16,351 nt of DNA. Origin: Lachnoclostridium sp. UBA3775. GTDB lineage: Bacteria; Bacillota; Clostridia; Lachnospirales; Lachnospiraceae. Position 1 is the stretch's first letter, and the number at the start of each line of letters is the position of its first letter. The stretch is taken from assembly GCA_002369525.1 (NCBI GenBank), contig DFFN01000110.1, positions 1-16,351 on the forward strand, written 5' to 3'. This document shows, piece after piece, positions 1-7,811 of the stretch. A program made the translations under genes and the position numbers. The notes below the pieces were generated by a model. That model did not search any database. It was not told the DNA's origin and was given only the letters and a program-made list of their open reading frames with translations.

Positions 1-17
1 TGTGATATAATGGACAT
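1..17 (-). CDS. 5' end of a gene cut by the left window edge
   Basis: Read on the minus strand, an ATG at 17-15 opens a frame M-S-I-I-S before the window ends. It is preceded by a well-placed ribosome binding site (AAAGGAG on the minus strand, near 32-26, about 8 bases before the ATG). Only five codons are visible, so the product cannot be identified. The nearby inverted repeat and hairpin would suit the end of an insertion sequence, which would make this a transposase, but that is a guess. It would be transcribed away from the large gene at 311. Confidence 0.4.
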
Positions 18-87
18 GGCATAAAACTCCTTTGGTATTGTTTTTTTCGTCAATTACATTTTACCACAAAAAGGGTTTTTATGCCAT
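16..87. repeat. 11-bp inverted repeat around the start of the left-edge gene
   Basis: ATGGCATAAAA at 16-26 is exactly inverted as TTTTATGCCAT at 77-87. The match continues imperfectly inward (CCTTTGGT against ACCACAAAAAGG). The inner arm covers the ribosome binding site and start codon of the minus-strand gene, so a transcript from that strand could fold the start into a hairpin. It may be a translation-limiting structure, an operator or part of an insertion sequence end; the sequence does not decide. Confidence 0.4.
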
Positions 88-125
88 TTTCATTTGGCTA
101 CAGTATTAAATTTTCAAGGTTCAAC

Positions 126-143
126 CCCACCCAAAGGTGTGGG
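126..143. other. Small GC-rich hairpin
   Basis: CCCAC-CC, loop AAA, GG-T-GTGGG forms a 7-bp stem with one bulged T. It is followed by AAGTTTTAG, which is a poor T tract, so it is only a weak terminator candidate. Hairpins like this also occur in insertion sequence ends. Nothing else in 88-167 is recognisable. Confidence 0.35.
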
Positions 144-167
144 AAGTTTTAGTTAGTAAAAATAAAG

Positions 168-189
168 ATTTTTGGTGCATTTTTGGTGC
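168..189. repeat. Two exact tandem copies of an 11-bp unit
   Basis: ATTTTTGGTGC occurs at 168-178 and again at 179-189, head to tail with no gap. The period is close to one helical turn, so a protein could bind both copies on the same face. It lies about 120 bp upstream of the giant gene's start, next to a possible TATAGT -10 element at 201-206 that lacks a convincing -35. It could be an activator-binding direct repeat or a small replication slip. Confidence 0.6.
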
Positions 190-310
190 GCCTTTTGTTG
201 TATAGTGAACTAAACTAAGGAGCAGAGTAGGTGGGAAATGTTTTATGGGATTCTCACCAAGCAATATTTTGAGGAGTAACTATTAAATCTTTCAAAAGGA
301 GGAACACACT

Positions 311-3300
311 ATGCCACCTAAACCGGATTATTTAAAAGAAGGAAAATATGCTAAGTTTATCGCCAGTGCGCAGGCACAAAATGTATATCTGGCCACCCAG
401 ATGTATCTGACGGATATGGATCCAAATCAGAAACCGATAATTGATGGCAATTTAGTTGAACTGAATCAGAACTCAACAAAGGTTTCACCGGAAGAAGAGC
501 TTAGCGTTTCGGACGACAGAAAACTTAATTCTGTAGCTGATGAAAAATATGTTGAGACGATCAGAACTAAGCTGAAAACCCTTCATGGTGTTCTTGATCA
601 AAAATCAAAGGATCCCGAACTGAAAATGTTTCAGGGTCAGCTGAATCTGATGAAAACAATGGCAGATACCGAGACAGGCCCGTTTATTGAGGTTATCTGT
701 GATCATCCCTACATTGATTCACTTCTTCATCAGTTCCATACCGGTCCAAGCTTTGGCAGAACTGTCAATGGCAAGGTTTACGGAGTCAAAGAAATGGCCG
801 AACCCGATGCACTGGGTGATACTGTGGATCCTGTAACAGGTCAGGTACAGGAAGGGTATCTTACTGTCATGAATGCTTATTGGAATGATGTTAACGACAT
901 GATTTACAATGAGTATGAAAGAAGGGAAATAAACAAGAACCCCAACCCTGAAAAAGAAGCAGAGTATCTTAAAAAGAAGAGCCAGCTGATAGACAAGGTC
1001 GTTGCCGGATTTAATAAAATGTCCGATTTTGTTGATGAAAACGGCAATTCAAAGTATGATCCTTTTCTTCAGAACACAATAAACCATGGCGTTGGAAAGG
1101 ACACCAAGGGAGATGCCCACAACGATAGAAACATTCAGCCTGCAATTGCTTTTATGAAGGGCGAGAAGAAGGCCATTGAAAATGGCTGGGGCATGAATGA
1201 TCTCGGCATTCTCGGTTCGCTCAGTGAGGTTTCACATGAGCTTGACAAAGAAATCGCAAAAAAGCAGAGGGAGATACAGAAAACCAATTACGAAAAGAGA
1301 TCCAGCATAATCAAAAAGCGCATAGATGAGGATAAAAAAAGAATTGAGGAATTGAAAAATAATCCTCCGCCTGCAAATGACGCAAAAGCTAAAAAAGATT
1401 ATGACAGAGATATGGACTCCGCCAGACGTTCACTTGGAATGAACGAAAGGATGTACCAGGGCTCACTTACGCAAAAAGCAAGGGATCTGGCAAGCCTTAA
1501 GGAACTGACAGATCTGAATGAGAAATTCTCACCCATAAAAGATGAGCTGATGAATACCAAGGTGAAAAATGTCGCTGACAAAATCAAGCTGACAGACAAG
1601 TACATGGATTTTCTAGCCACTGCAACGCAGATAGATAATGCCAATCTTGGCAAAAACATTCAGCATGGTATCAGAGTCAGCAACCAGACCAAACAGTTTG
1701 GTTTCAGGAAGAATACCGAAAATATTGTTAATCCGGAAGAGGCAAAGGCAGCAAAAAGAGGTTCCAAGGAATATGAGAAGATTAACCTTTTGGCACAGCT
1801 TGATTATGCCTATGCGGATCCTATGCTGGATTCCACGGATGATCCTGAGATTGTAAAGCTGGGGGCTGATACAAGAGGCGATGTTATGAATATCATCACC
1901 AATGATGATGCAAAGCAAGGGCTGCCGGAGCCTCTTACCGGCACTATCAAGAGAAACGATGTTCCGAAACTGAAATATGAAATAGAGGATAAGGATATTC
2001 CGCTTCTTCGCAAGACACATCAGGATATCAGTGACAAAGCCAAGGAAATATACAGAAATTCCGGTAATGCGGTTCATCAGTTTCCGAATGCCTTTAAGCC
2101 ATTCTATATGATACCTGATGTTTCCAAAGGAAATTTCAGCGAAGCAGTCGGTGAAGATCTGTTTCTGTTGTCTGCGGCAAGTAATTTCGGCGGTGCAGGC
2201 CCTGATATGTTCAGATCAAAAGAGGGACCGAGGGCAGGTAACAGGCTGGAACCCGATGAAATCAGGGACTATCTTCAGGATAACGGCGTGGCAAGACCTA
2301 TTGAGGAGTTTTTCAAGGGATCAAGGGAAGCGTTTGAGGCAGAATACTACAGACAGAATGCAGAAAAGAGCGGCTGGAACGATAAAAAGGAAAAAGCGTA
2401 TCTTGCCAAGTTATCTGCTGCTTATGACAAATGTCTTTCAGGCTTTGAAGAACTTAACAAACTGCCGGAAGAACTTCATGTGAAGCCCGAAAAGAACTAC
2501 TACGGCAATTCCCTGGGACACCTGACAGGCAGGGGCACAGGTGACGAACAGCGTGATGTTGCTGCCAGCATGGGTGGAGTTGAGTGGAGAAGAAAGGCCA
2601 TAGATCTTGGCTGGGGAAGCAAGGATCTTCAGATGTTTGCGGCACTTGGTGAGTTCGAGGGAAACATAAACAAATTAATATACCAGAGTGAATTTAAAGG
2701 TGAGGCAGAAAAAGTTCAAAAGCTTCGAGAGTGGAAGGAAAAGAATCTGGATCCTTTCAAGGAACAGCTTTTGAATAAGACTGTTGCATCTGCTGCCGAT
2801 AAACTCTGCGCCATCACTTTGATGGATGAGTTTAGGGAAATGGCGAAAAATGATGATAATGAACTGATCAGAAATGCCTATAACAGTTCTCTCAAAAGAT
2901 ACAGAGATATACCGTTTTCAAGATCTACCAATGAATATCTTGACCAGGTCAGAAAAGAGGAAATGGAAGACCCTCTGTTTGAAAAGCAGCCTTTGCCCAA
3001 AAAGAAAGAGGTAAAGGAAAAGGCAAATCTGGCCTATGAAGAAGCTTCAAAGGAGACGCTTGAAGCAATCAGAGGAAATGATGAGTTTAACCCTCGCGTA
3101 ATGGAGGTAATGGCCGCAAGCTATATTAAGAGCAAGTACCTGGCCGGTAAGGATGCCGATGCAAATCCGGAGTTTATAAATGAAAAGAATCCTGACCGCA
3201 AGGTAATTAACAAAGCGCTTGATATTCAGTCCAAGAAATATGCAAAGGAACTTATTGAAAAAGTAAAGCCGGCAAATGCAGCTGAGCTTGCCGATATGCT

Positions 3301-4612
3301 TGAGTTTGGAAATCACGAGCCTGCCTTTGAAAAAACCAATGAAAGAATTGACGCTATCCTTGCTAAAAAGCGCGTGGATAACTTCCTTTCAGGCGGTGCA
3401 AATACCGACTATGAGAAGCTTCATAAAACCATGGACAAGGCTACTATCGGCCTTGTGACCTTTAACGGAACCTTCAATTCCGTAATGTCGGAATTCAAAT
3501 TGCTTGGGAATAAAAGAAAAGAGTTTGCGGCAACTGTTCAGAAGCAGATGAAAAAAGGTCAGGGAGTAAAGCTTGATCGGGATGAGTTTTCAAGATATGA
3601 AAAGAGAGTACTTGAGCAGGCAGACAAGATCAAGGAATATCTTGACAGTAAGGATAAGAAGATAAGGAAAAAGGGCGGCGATCCAAAGAATGAAGCTGAT
3701 ATTGACCTGCTTGGAAAGAATGGAGCAAAAAGATACCGCGCCATGCTTGAGGCCAAAAAGGCTGTAAGAGATTTGTATAAGGCCACTCAGGACTATAAGA
3801 AGAATGGTTTCGATAAAGATAATGCTGAAGACTATAAGACCATAAATGAGTCCTACGGCGTTGACGGTAAAAACTTCAGGCACGATGCCGAAAACGAAAA
3901 GTTCAGAAGCATTGACAGACAGGCAAGAGAGGTTTCATTAAATGAGGAAGAAAAGCGCAGACAGGCAATGTTTGAGTTTAAGAAAAAGTCCGCGCCTACT
4001 GCTCAGGAGAAGAAGGCTTTTGAAGACCTGATTGTTGAATCTGCCCAGAAAACCCTGTTTGTGGAAACTGCAAGGTCCATCTATGATGATAAAAACAAGA
4101 ACGCTGTTTTCAATGCAGAGACAGCCAGAAATACAGTGGATGCTTTTATGGCTGCAAAGAGCAATGACCGTGAAATGGAGGAAATGAGACAGCAGCAGCT
4201 TACATTTGCAAAAGAAAATGTTCAGAAGACCGCTGCCGAGAGCAAGAAGGTACTGAATAATTATGCCGGTGCTGTGAACTCTTTTGCGGACAACGGAAAG
4301 TTCAAGGAAAACAGCAAACAGTATGATGAGTTCAAAAAGGGAGTGCTTGCCGACGGCATGCCTTTCCAGAAGGAATTCAGAAAGGCTGTGCTGGAAACTG
4401 CACAGAAAGGGCCTGTTACCCTTGCGAATGTCAAAAAAATCAGGGATGATGTGGTTGGCAAGCTCATAGACAACGCAAAAACCCGTGAGGAATTTGACAA
4501 GTATCAGAAGTTTGCAAGGGCAATCGGTGCAGCAAATGTGGCCGATAAGGGCATGCAGAAGAGGATGGATGCGCATAATAATGCGAAGAGGAACAATAAT
4601 AAGGTTATGTAG
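311..4612 (+). CDS. Giant helical protein of unknown function with an internal duplication
   Basis: I do not recognise a family. The 1433-residue product has no signal peptide, membrane segment or cell-wall sorting motif, so it is probably cytoplasmic or exported by a route not visible here. It is very rich in Lys, Glu, Asp and Asn, with long predicted helices. Two diverged copies of one module are visible: about residues 199-440 and 676-845. The shared landmarks are EYL...DK..(A/S)GF (218-235; 696-713), A-I-x-x-GWG-x-x-DL (288-298; 763-773) and a P-(I/F)-K-(D/E)-(E/Q)-L-(M/L)-N segment (408-415; 815-822). The first copy carries about 68 extra, coiled-coil-like residues between the last two landmarks. 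The C-terminal third (about 1020-1433) is highly charged helix. The start is supported by AAAAGGAGG at 294-302, eight bases before the ATG. It stands alone, ended by a strong terminator. A structural, phage-like or toxin/effector-like role is possible but unsupported. Confidence 0.9.
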   Translation: MPPKPDYLKEGKYAKFIASAQAQNVYLATQMYLTDMDPNQKPIIDGNLVELNQNSTKVSPEEELSVSDDRKLNSVADEKYVETIRTKLKTLHGVLDQKSKDPELKMFQGQLNLMKTMADTETGPFIEVICDHPYIDSLLHQFHTGPSFGRTVNGKVYGVKEMAEPDALGDTVDPVTGQVQEGYLTVMNAYWNDVNDMIYNEYERREINKNPNPEKEAEYLKKKSQLIDKVVAGFNKMSDFVDENGNSKYDPFLQNTINHGVGKDTKGDAHNDRNIQPAIAFMKGEKKAIENGWGMNDLGILGSLSEVSHELDKEIAKKQREIQKTNYEKRSSIIKKRIDEDKKRIEELKNNPPPANDAKAKKDYDRDMDSARRSLGMNERMYQGSLTQKARDLASLKELTDLNEKFSPIKDELMNTKVKNVADKIKLTDKYMDFLATATQIDNANLGKNIQHGIRVSNQTKQFGFRKNTENIVNPEEAKAAKRGSKEYEKINLLAQLDYAYADPMLDSTDDPEIVKLGADTRGDVMNIITNDDAKQGLPEPLTGTIKRNDVPKLKYEIEDKDIPLLRKTHQDISDKAKEIYRNSGNAVHQFPNAFKPFYMIPDVSKGNFSEAVGEDLFLLSAASNFGGAGPDMFRSKEGPRAGNRLEPDEIRDYLQDNGVARPIEEFFKGSREAFEAEYYRQNAEKSGWNDKKEKAYLAKLSAAYDKCLSGFEELNKLPEELHVKPEKNYYGNSLGHLTGRGTGDEQRDVAASMGGVEWRRKAIDLGWGSKDLQMFAALGEFEGNINKLIYQSEFKGEAEKVQKLREWKEKNLDPFKEQLLNKTVASAADKLCAITLMDEFREMAKNDDNELIRNAYNSSLKRYRDIPFSRSTNEYLDQVRKEEMEDPLFEKQPLPKKKEVKEKANLAYEEASKETLEAIRGNDEFNPRVMEVMAASYIKSKYLAGKDADANPEFINEKNPDRKVINKALDIQSKKYAKELIEKVKPANAAELADMLEFGNHEPAFEKTNERIDAILAKKRVDNFLSGGANTDYEKLHKTMDKATIGLVTFNGTFNSVMSEFKLLGNKRKEFAATVQKQMKKGQGVKLDRDEFSRYEKRVLEQADKIKEYLDSKDKKIRKKGGDPKNEADIDLLGKNGAKRYRAMLEAKKAVRDLYKATQDYKKNGFDKDNAEDYKTINESYGVDGKNFRHDAENEKFRSIDRQAREVSLNEEEKRRQAMFEFKKKSAPTAQEKKAFEDLIVESAQKTLFVETARSIYDDKNKNAVFNAETARNTVDAFMAAKSNDREMEEMRQQQLTFAKENVQKTAAESKKVLNNYAGAVNSFADNGKFKENSKQYDEFKKGVLADGMPFQKEFRKAVLETAQKGPVTLANVKKIRDDVVGKLIDNAKTREEFDKYQKFARAIGAANVADKGMQKRMDAHNNAKRNNNKVM

Positions 4613-4629
4613 TTTATATCTTAAAGACG

Positions 4630-4661
4630 GGGCTTCCGGTTTCCGGGAGCCCTGATTTTTT
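4630..4661 (+). terminator. Rho-independent terminator of the giant gene
   Basis: GGGCTTCCGG at 4630-4639 pairs with CCGGGAGCCC at 4643-4652 (ten pairs including one G-U) around a TTT loop. TGA and a run of six T follow. It starts 18 bases after the stop codon of the giant gene, which it should terminate. Confidence 0.9.
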
Positions 4662-4671
4662 GTGGGTGTAG

Positions 4672-4800
4672 TTCAAGGACTGTGATGTGGTGCTTGCAAT
4701 CGGACTGATAGGTGATCTGAATCTTGATGGCAAGGTTGACTCGGCAGATGCTCTGCAGGTATTACGGTATGATGTTGGAAAGACACAGTTCAGCTGGTAA
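4672..4800 (+). pseudogene. Orphan type I dockerin repeat (gene remnant)
   Basis: The frame ending at the TAA at 4798-4800 reads GDLNLDGKVDSADALQVLRY near its end, which matches one calcium-binding loop-helix repeat of type I dockerins (pattern G-D-x-N-x-D-G-x-V-x-S-x-D-A-x-x-x-x-R-Y). Dockerins attach enzymes to cohesin modules in cellulosomes and normally have two such repeats; only one is present. The frame is closed upstream by a TAG at 4669-4671, has no in-frame ATG (only GTG at 4687 and 4690), and has no clear ribosome binding site. It follows the terminator of the giant gene and is not in that gene's frame. The simplest reading is the 3' remnant of a dockerin-bearing gene whose body has been lost. 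An expressed micro-ORF from a GTG start is less likely. Confidence 0.65.
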
Positions 4801-4831
4801 TTCATAAAACCATAAAAAGACTGCCGCATTT

Positions 4832-5449
4832 TTATTTTTCTCTGAACACCTGAATGATGCTCCTTATGCAGGAGAAAAGATAGGGCTTGTAGGTCTCAAG
4901 ATCTACAGGCTCTTTTTCTATTATGATGGAATGAACCGTTGCGCTTACGAATTCGACTATGGTGTAGAGCATGAGCTCCGGATTGCGCCATTCAAAATGA
5001 TCGGCATTTATCAGCTCTTTGTACATGGCTGCGATGTCGAAGTTTCCAATGAAGTCGTTACGCTCAAAGGCTTTCTTGTAAAAGCCCAGGTGGAGATTGC
5101 GGTTCAGGAATTTCACGAGTTTTGGATCCTTGCTGAGCTCTGTTATCAGGTCGTCGGTTATGATTATGAGCTTGTCCTCGACGGAGAGGGGCATGCCCAT
5201 GGCCTCGTGGCTTTTAAGATCCTCTAACGCGTGAACGAGAAGTCCTTCCGCCTTTCTTGCGATAAGCTGGTCAATCAGATCCTCCTTGTCCCTGAAATAG
5301 GAGTAGAACGTTCCCTTGCCTACGCCTGCTTTTTCGGCTATCTCGGCTATTGAAACATTGGGGATTCCCTTCGACATGAAAAGATTATAGGACTGCATCA
5401 GAAGAGAAGTCCTTTTCTGCCTTTTGTTTTCTTCCACTTTCTTGCCCAT
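4832..5449 (-). CDS. TetR/AcrR-family transcriptional regulator
   Basis: At 205 residues this is the usual length for TetR-type repressors: N-terminal helix-turn-helix, C-terminal ligand-binding and dimer domain. The DNA-binding part is clear at residues 12-58, with the typical I-A-E-x-A-G-V-G-K-G-T-F-Y-x-Y-F recognition-helix region near 36-53, followed by D-K-E-D-L. The remainder (about 65-205) diverges, as is usual, and does not reveal the ligand. The ATG is preceded by GGGAGGA on the minus strand at about 5462-5456. The gene is divergent from the MMPL transporter at 5724, and the shared intergenic DNA contains several related inverted repeats. It is therefore inferred to repress the transporter operon, and perhaps itself, with release by a small hydrophobic or toxic compound. 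Confidence 0.95.
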   Translation of the reverse strand: MGKKVEENKRQKRTSLLMQSYNLFMSKGIPNVSIAEIAEKAGVGKGTFYSYFRDKEDLIDQLIARKAEGLLVHALEDLKSHEAMGMPLSVEDKLIIITDDLITELSKDPKLVKFLNRNLHLGFYKKAFERNDFIGNFDIAAMYKELINADHFEWRNPELMLYTIVEFVSATVHSIIIEKEPVDLETYKPYLFSCIRSIIQVFREK

Positions 5450-5500
5450 TTTATATCCTCCCGGAAAAAATGAATATCACGTTTTTTGAACTTGTTTCCT

Positions 5501-5529
5501 ATTATAAGGTAAATAAGCACTTACTGCAA
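5501..5529 (-). promoter_or_regulatory. Promoter of the TetR-type regulator gene
   Basis: On the minus strand, TTGCAG (5529-5524), a 17-bp spacer and a perfect TATAAT (5506-5501) lie about 50 bp before the regulator's start codon. The spacer contains the inverted repeat TAAG-CA-CTTA (5514-5523), where a bound repressor would block RNA polymerase. This may be an autoregulatory site. Confidence 0.7.
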
Positions 5530-5616
5530 GCCAAAAGATAAAAAATGACCGCATCCTTAAATGTTTGGTGATTTTGGTCAATTATTTTGAACTTTTACAA
5601 TAAGATACATCAAAAT

Positions 5617-5702
5617 CGACTAAAAGTCAAGAAAAATAAAATAAATAGTTGACTTATGGTCGATAAAGTGCTATACTGTGCACAAAAGATGACCAAAGGT
5701 CA
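5617..5702. promoter_or_regulatory. Three related 13-bp inverted repeats, probable TetR-type operators
   Basis: The perfect palindrome TGACC-AAA-GGTCA is at 5690-5702. Two diverged copies with the same 5-3-5 layout are TGACT-TAT-GGTCG at 5650-5662 and CGACT-AAA-AGTCA at 5617-5629. The centres are 33 and 40 bp apart. The middle site overlaps the -35 box of the transporter promoter and the right-hand one lies between the -10 box and the start codon, so occupancy should block transcription. Isolated half-sites TGACC (5546-5550) and GGTCA (5576-5580) lie further towards the regulator gene. Binding by the adjacent regulator is inferred. Confidence 0.65.
5649..5677 (+). promoter_or_regulatory. Promoter of the MMPL-lipoprotein operon
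   Basis: TTGACT at 5649-5654, a 17-bp spacer and TATACT at 5672-5677 form a near-consensus housekeeping-sigma promoter. The expected transcription start is near 5684, giving a leader of about 40 bases that includes the perfect TGACC/GGTCA palindrome. Confidence 0.85.
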
Positions 5703-5723
5703 AAAGAGAGGATGCTGATCTAT

Positions 5724-7811
5724 ATGCAGAAAATATCAGAAAAGATAGTGAAATTCCGATATGTGATACTTGCGATAAGTATTCTGCTTCTGATCCCTTC
5801 GGCGATCGGCTTTTTAAATACAAGGATTAATTATGATATCCTTTATTATCTGCCGGACGATATCGAAACCATGAAGGGTCAGGACGTACTGATCGATGAG
5901 TTCCATAAGGGAGCTTACGGCATGTTCATAGTGAACGGCATGAGCACATCGGACCGCATGAAGCTGGCCGACAAAATAAAAGAGGTTGACCATGTGGCGG
6001 ATGTGATATGCTATGACAGCCTGGTTGACGGAAAGATACCTGCCGAGGTATTGCCTGAGAAGGCACAGAAGATTTTCTTCTCCGAAAAGGGAAGCATGAT
6101 GATGATCTTCTTCGATACAACAAGCTCGGCGGACGAAACCATGGATGCGATCGAGCAGATAAGGAAGATAGGCAGCAAGCAGTGCTTCCTGTCAAGCATG
6201 GCGGCGATAGTTACCGATACAAAGAACATGGTACAGGAGCAGATATTCATTTACACTGCGATCGCGGTTGTGCTTGCGCTTATCGTTTTGATGATAACGA
6301 TGGATTCCTTCCTTGTACCCGTACTTTTCCTTTTAAGTATCGGAATGACGATAATATACAACCTGGGAACGAACTTCATCAAAGGCGAGATTTCCTTCAT
6401 CACAATGGCGCTGGTTGCGGTGCTTCAGCTCGGTGTGACAATGGACTACTCGATTTTCCTTTACCACAGCTACAAGGAGCAGTGCGGTAATTATGAAAAG
6501 AACACCGACGCGATGGCAGCGGCGATAACCGCAACGATCACTTCGGTTTCGGGCTCATCGCTTACAACCATCGCAGGCTTCTTTGCAATGTGCTTCATGT
6601 CCTTTACACTCGGACGGGACATGGGTATCGTAATGATGAAGGGTGTTGCCCTCGGTGTTATCGGCTGCGTGACCATCCTTCCCGCGATGATACTGATCTT
6701 CGACAAGCCGATAAAGAAGATGACCCATAAGACGGTACATATCCCTTCAAACGGCATTTCAAAGTTTGTAAGCAAATATTATATACCGATCACGATCGTC
6801 ATGCTTTTGCTCTGGATACCGGCGATCATCGGCTATAACAAGATTGATGTTTATTATAAGCTTGATAAATCGCTTCCGTCTTACCTGCCTTCCGTACAGG
6901 GCAACAAGGAGCTTGAGGAAGGCTATGAGATGAGCTCGGTTTCAATGATACTCTGCGATTCGAAGCTTTCCCAGGTTAAGACCAAGAAAATGATAGATGA
7001 GATAAATGCTTTGCCCGGCGTATCCTTCGCAGCGGGACTTGATTCGATAAAGGGTGCTTTGATACCGGAGGAGATAATACCTGATAGTTTAAGATCAAAG
7101 CTTGAAAGCGAAAACCACAAGCTGCTTGTCGTATCTTCGGAATATGAGGTAGCGACCGACGAGCTGAACGAGCAGTGCAGGCAGATCAACGACATAATAA
7201 AAGCCTATGATCCGGGCGCCATGCTTGTCGGCGAAGGCCCTGCAACAAAGGACCTTATCGAGATCACTGACCGTGACTTCAAGGTTGTATCGGCAATCTC
7301 GATCGGAGCAATATTCTTCCTGATACTTTTTGTACTGAAGTCAATATCCCTGCCGTTCATACTGGTGCTTGTCATCGAGCTGGCGATCTATATCAACATG
7401 AGCCTTGCATATTACATGGGAACCACGCTGCCGTTCATCGCATCGATATGCGTCGGAACAATACAGCTTGGCGCGACGGTCGACTATGCGATACTGATGA
7501 CAAACAGGTACAAGACCGAAAGAATGGCCGGAAAAGACAAGAAGGAAGCGGTCATCATAGCGGTCAAGACCTCTGTCAATTCCGTATTTTCGTCGGCACT
7601 CGGTTTCTTCGCAGCCACGATAGGCGTTGCGGTATACTCGGATGTGGATCTGATCGGTTCGATCTGCATGCTGCTTGCGCGCGGTGCCATAATCAGTATG
7701 TTGGTAGTTATCACATTGTTGCCTGCGCTGCTTCTTCTTTGTGACGGACTGATCACAAGAACAACACTGGGCATGAGAAAGGAAGTATTAAAAAATGAGA
7801 AGACAGTCTGA
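5724..7811 (+). CDS. MMPL/RND-superfamily membrane transporter
   Basis: This is a polytopic protein of the MMPL branch of the RND superfamily, whose members export lipids or hydrophobic drugs using the proton gradient. The architecture is two repeated halves. Each has one N-terminal membrane helix (first at about residues 13-31), an extracytoplasmic loop of about 130-150 residues, and a five-helix bundle. Each bundle contains the expected Asp-Tyr pair, GVTMDYSIF (D241, Y242) and GATVDYAIL (D587, Y588), which are the likely proton-relay positions. An upstream in-frame ATG at 5712 directly abuts the AGAGAGG ribosome binding site and could not use it. The ATG at 5724, about 12 bases downstream, gives a 695-residue product and is preferred, though that spacing is slightly long. 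The 3' end overlaps the following lipoprotein gene by 17 bases, which suggests coupled translation and joint function. The substrate is unknown. Confidence 0.93.
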   Translation: MQKISEKIVKFRYVILAISILLLIPSAIGFLNTRINYDILYYLPDDIETMKGQDVLIDEFHKGAYGMFIVNGMSTSDRMKLADKIKEVDHVADVICYDSLVDGKIPAEVLPEKAQKIFFSEKGSMMMIFFDTTSSADETMDAIEQIRKIGSKQCFLSSMAAIVTDTKNMVQEQIFIYTAIAVVLALIVLMITMDSFLVPVLFLLSIGMTIIYNLGTNFIKGEISFITMALVAVLQLGVTMDYSIFLYHSYKEQCGNYEKNTDAMAAAITATITSVSGSSLTTIAGFFAMCFMSFTLGRDMGIVMMKGVALGVIGCVTILPAMILIFDKPIKKMTHKTVHIPSNGISKFVSKYYIPITIVMLLLWIPAIIGYNKIDVYYKLDKSLPSYLPSVQGNKELEEGYEMSSVSMILCDSKLSQVKTKKMIDEINALPGVSFAAGLDSIKGALIPEEIIPDSLRSKLESENHKLLVVSSEYEVATDELNEQCRQINDIIKAYDPGAMLVGEGPATKDLIEITDRDFKVVSAISIGAIFFLILFVLKSISLPFILVLVIELAIYINMSLAYYMGTTLPFIASICVGTIQLGATVDYAILMTNRYKTERMAGKDKKEAVIIAVKTSVNSVFSSALGFFAATIGVAVYSDVDLIGSICMLLARGAIISMLVVITLLPALLLLCDGLITRTTLGMRKEVLKNEKTV

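Noticed and set aside
3938..4576. A 212-residue minus-strand frame within the giant gene
   Set aside because: It is opposite a clearly coding Lys/Glu-rich gene, its Leu/Cys/Ile-rich composition is what antisense of such codons gives, and it has no start signals.
4812..4835. ATAAAAA-N10-TTTTTAT inverted repeat at the end of the TetR gene as a terminator
   Set aside because: The stem is only A-T pairs and would be unstable; it may help end transcription but does not meet the standard for a terminator call.
5712..5723. ATG at 5712 as the start of the MMPL gene
   Set aside because: The only ribosome binding site, AGAGAGG, ends at 5711, directly against this ATG; the ATG at 5724 is better placed.
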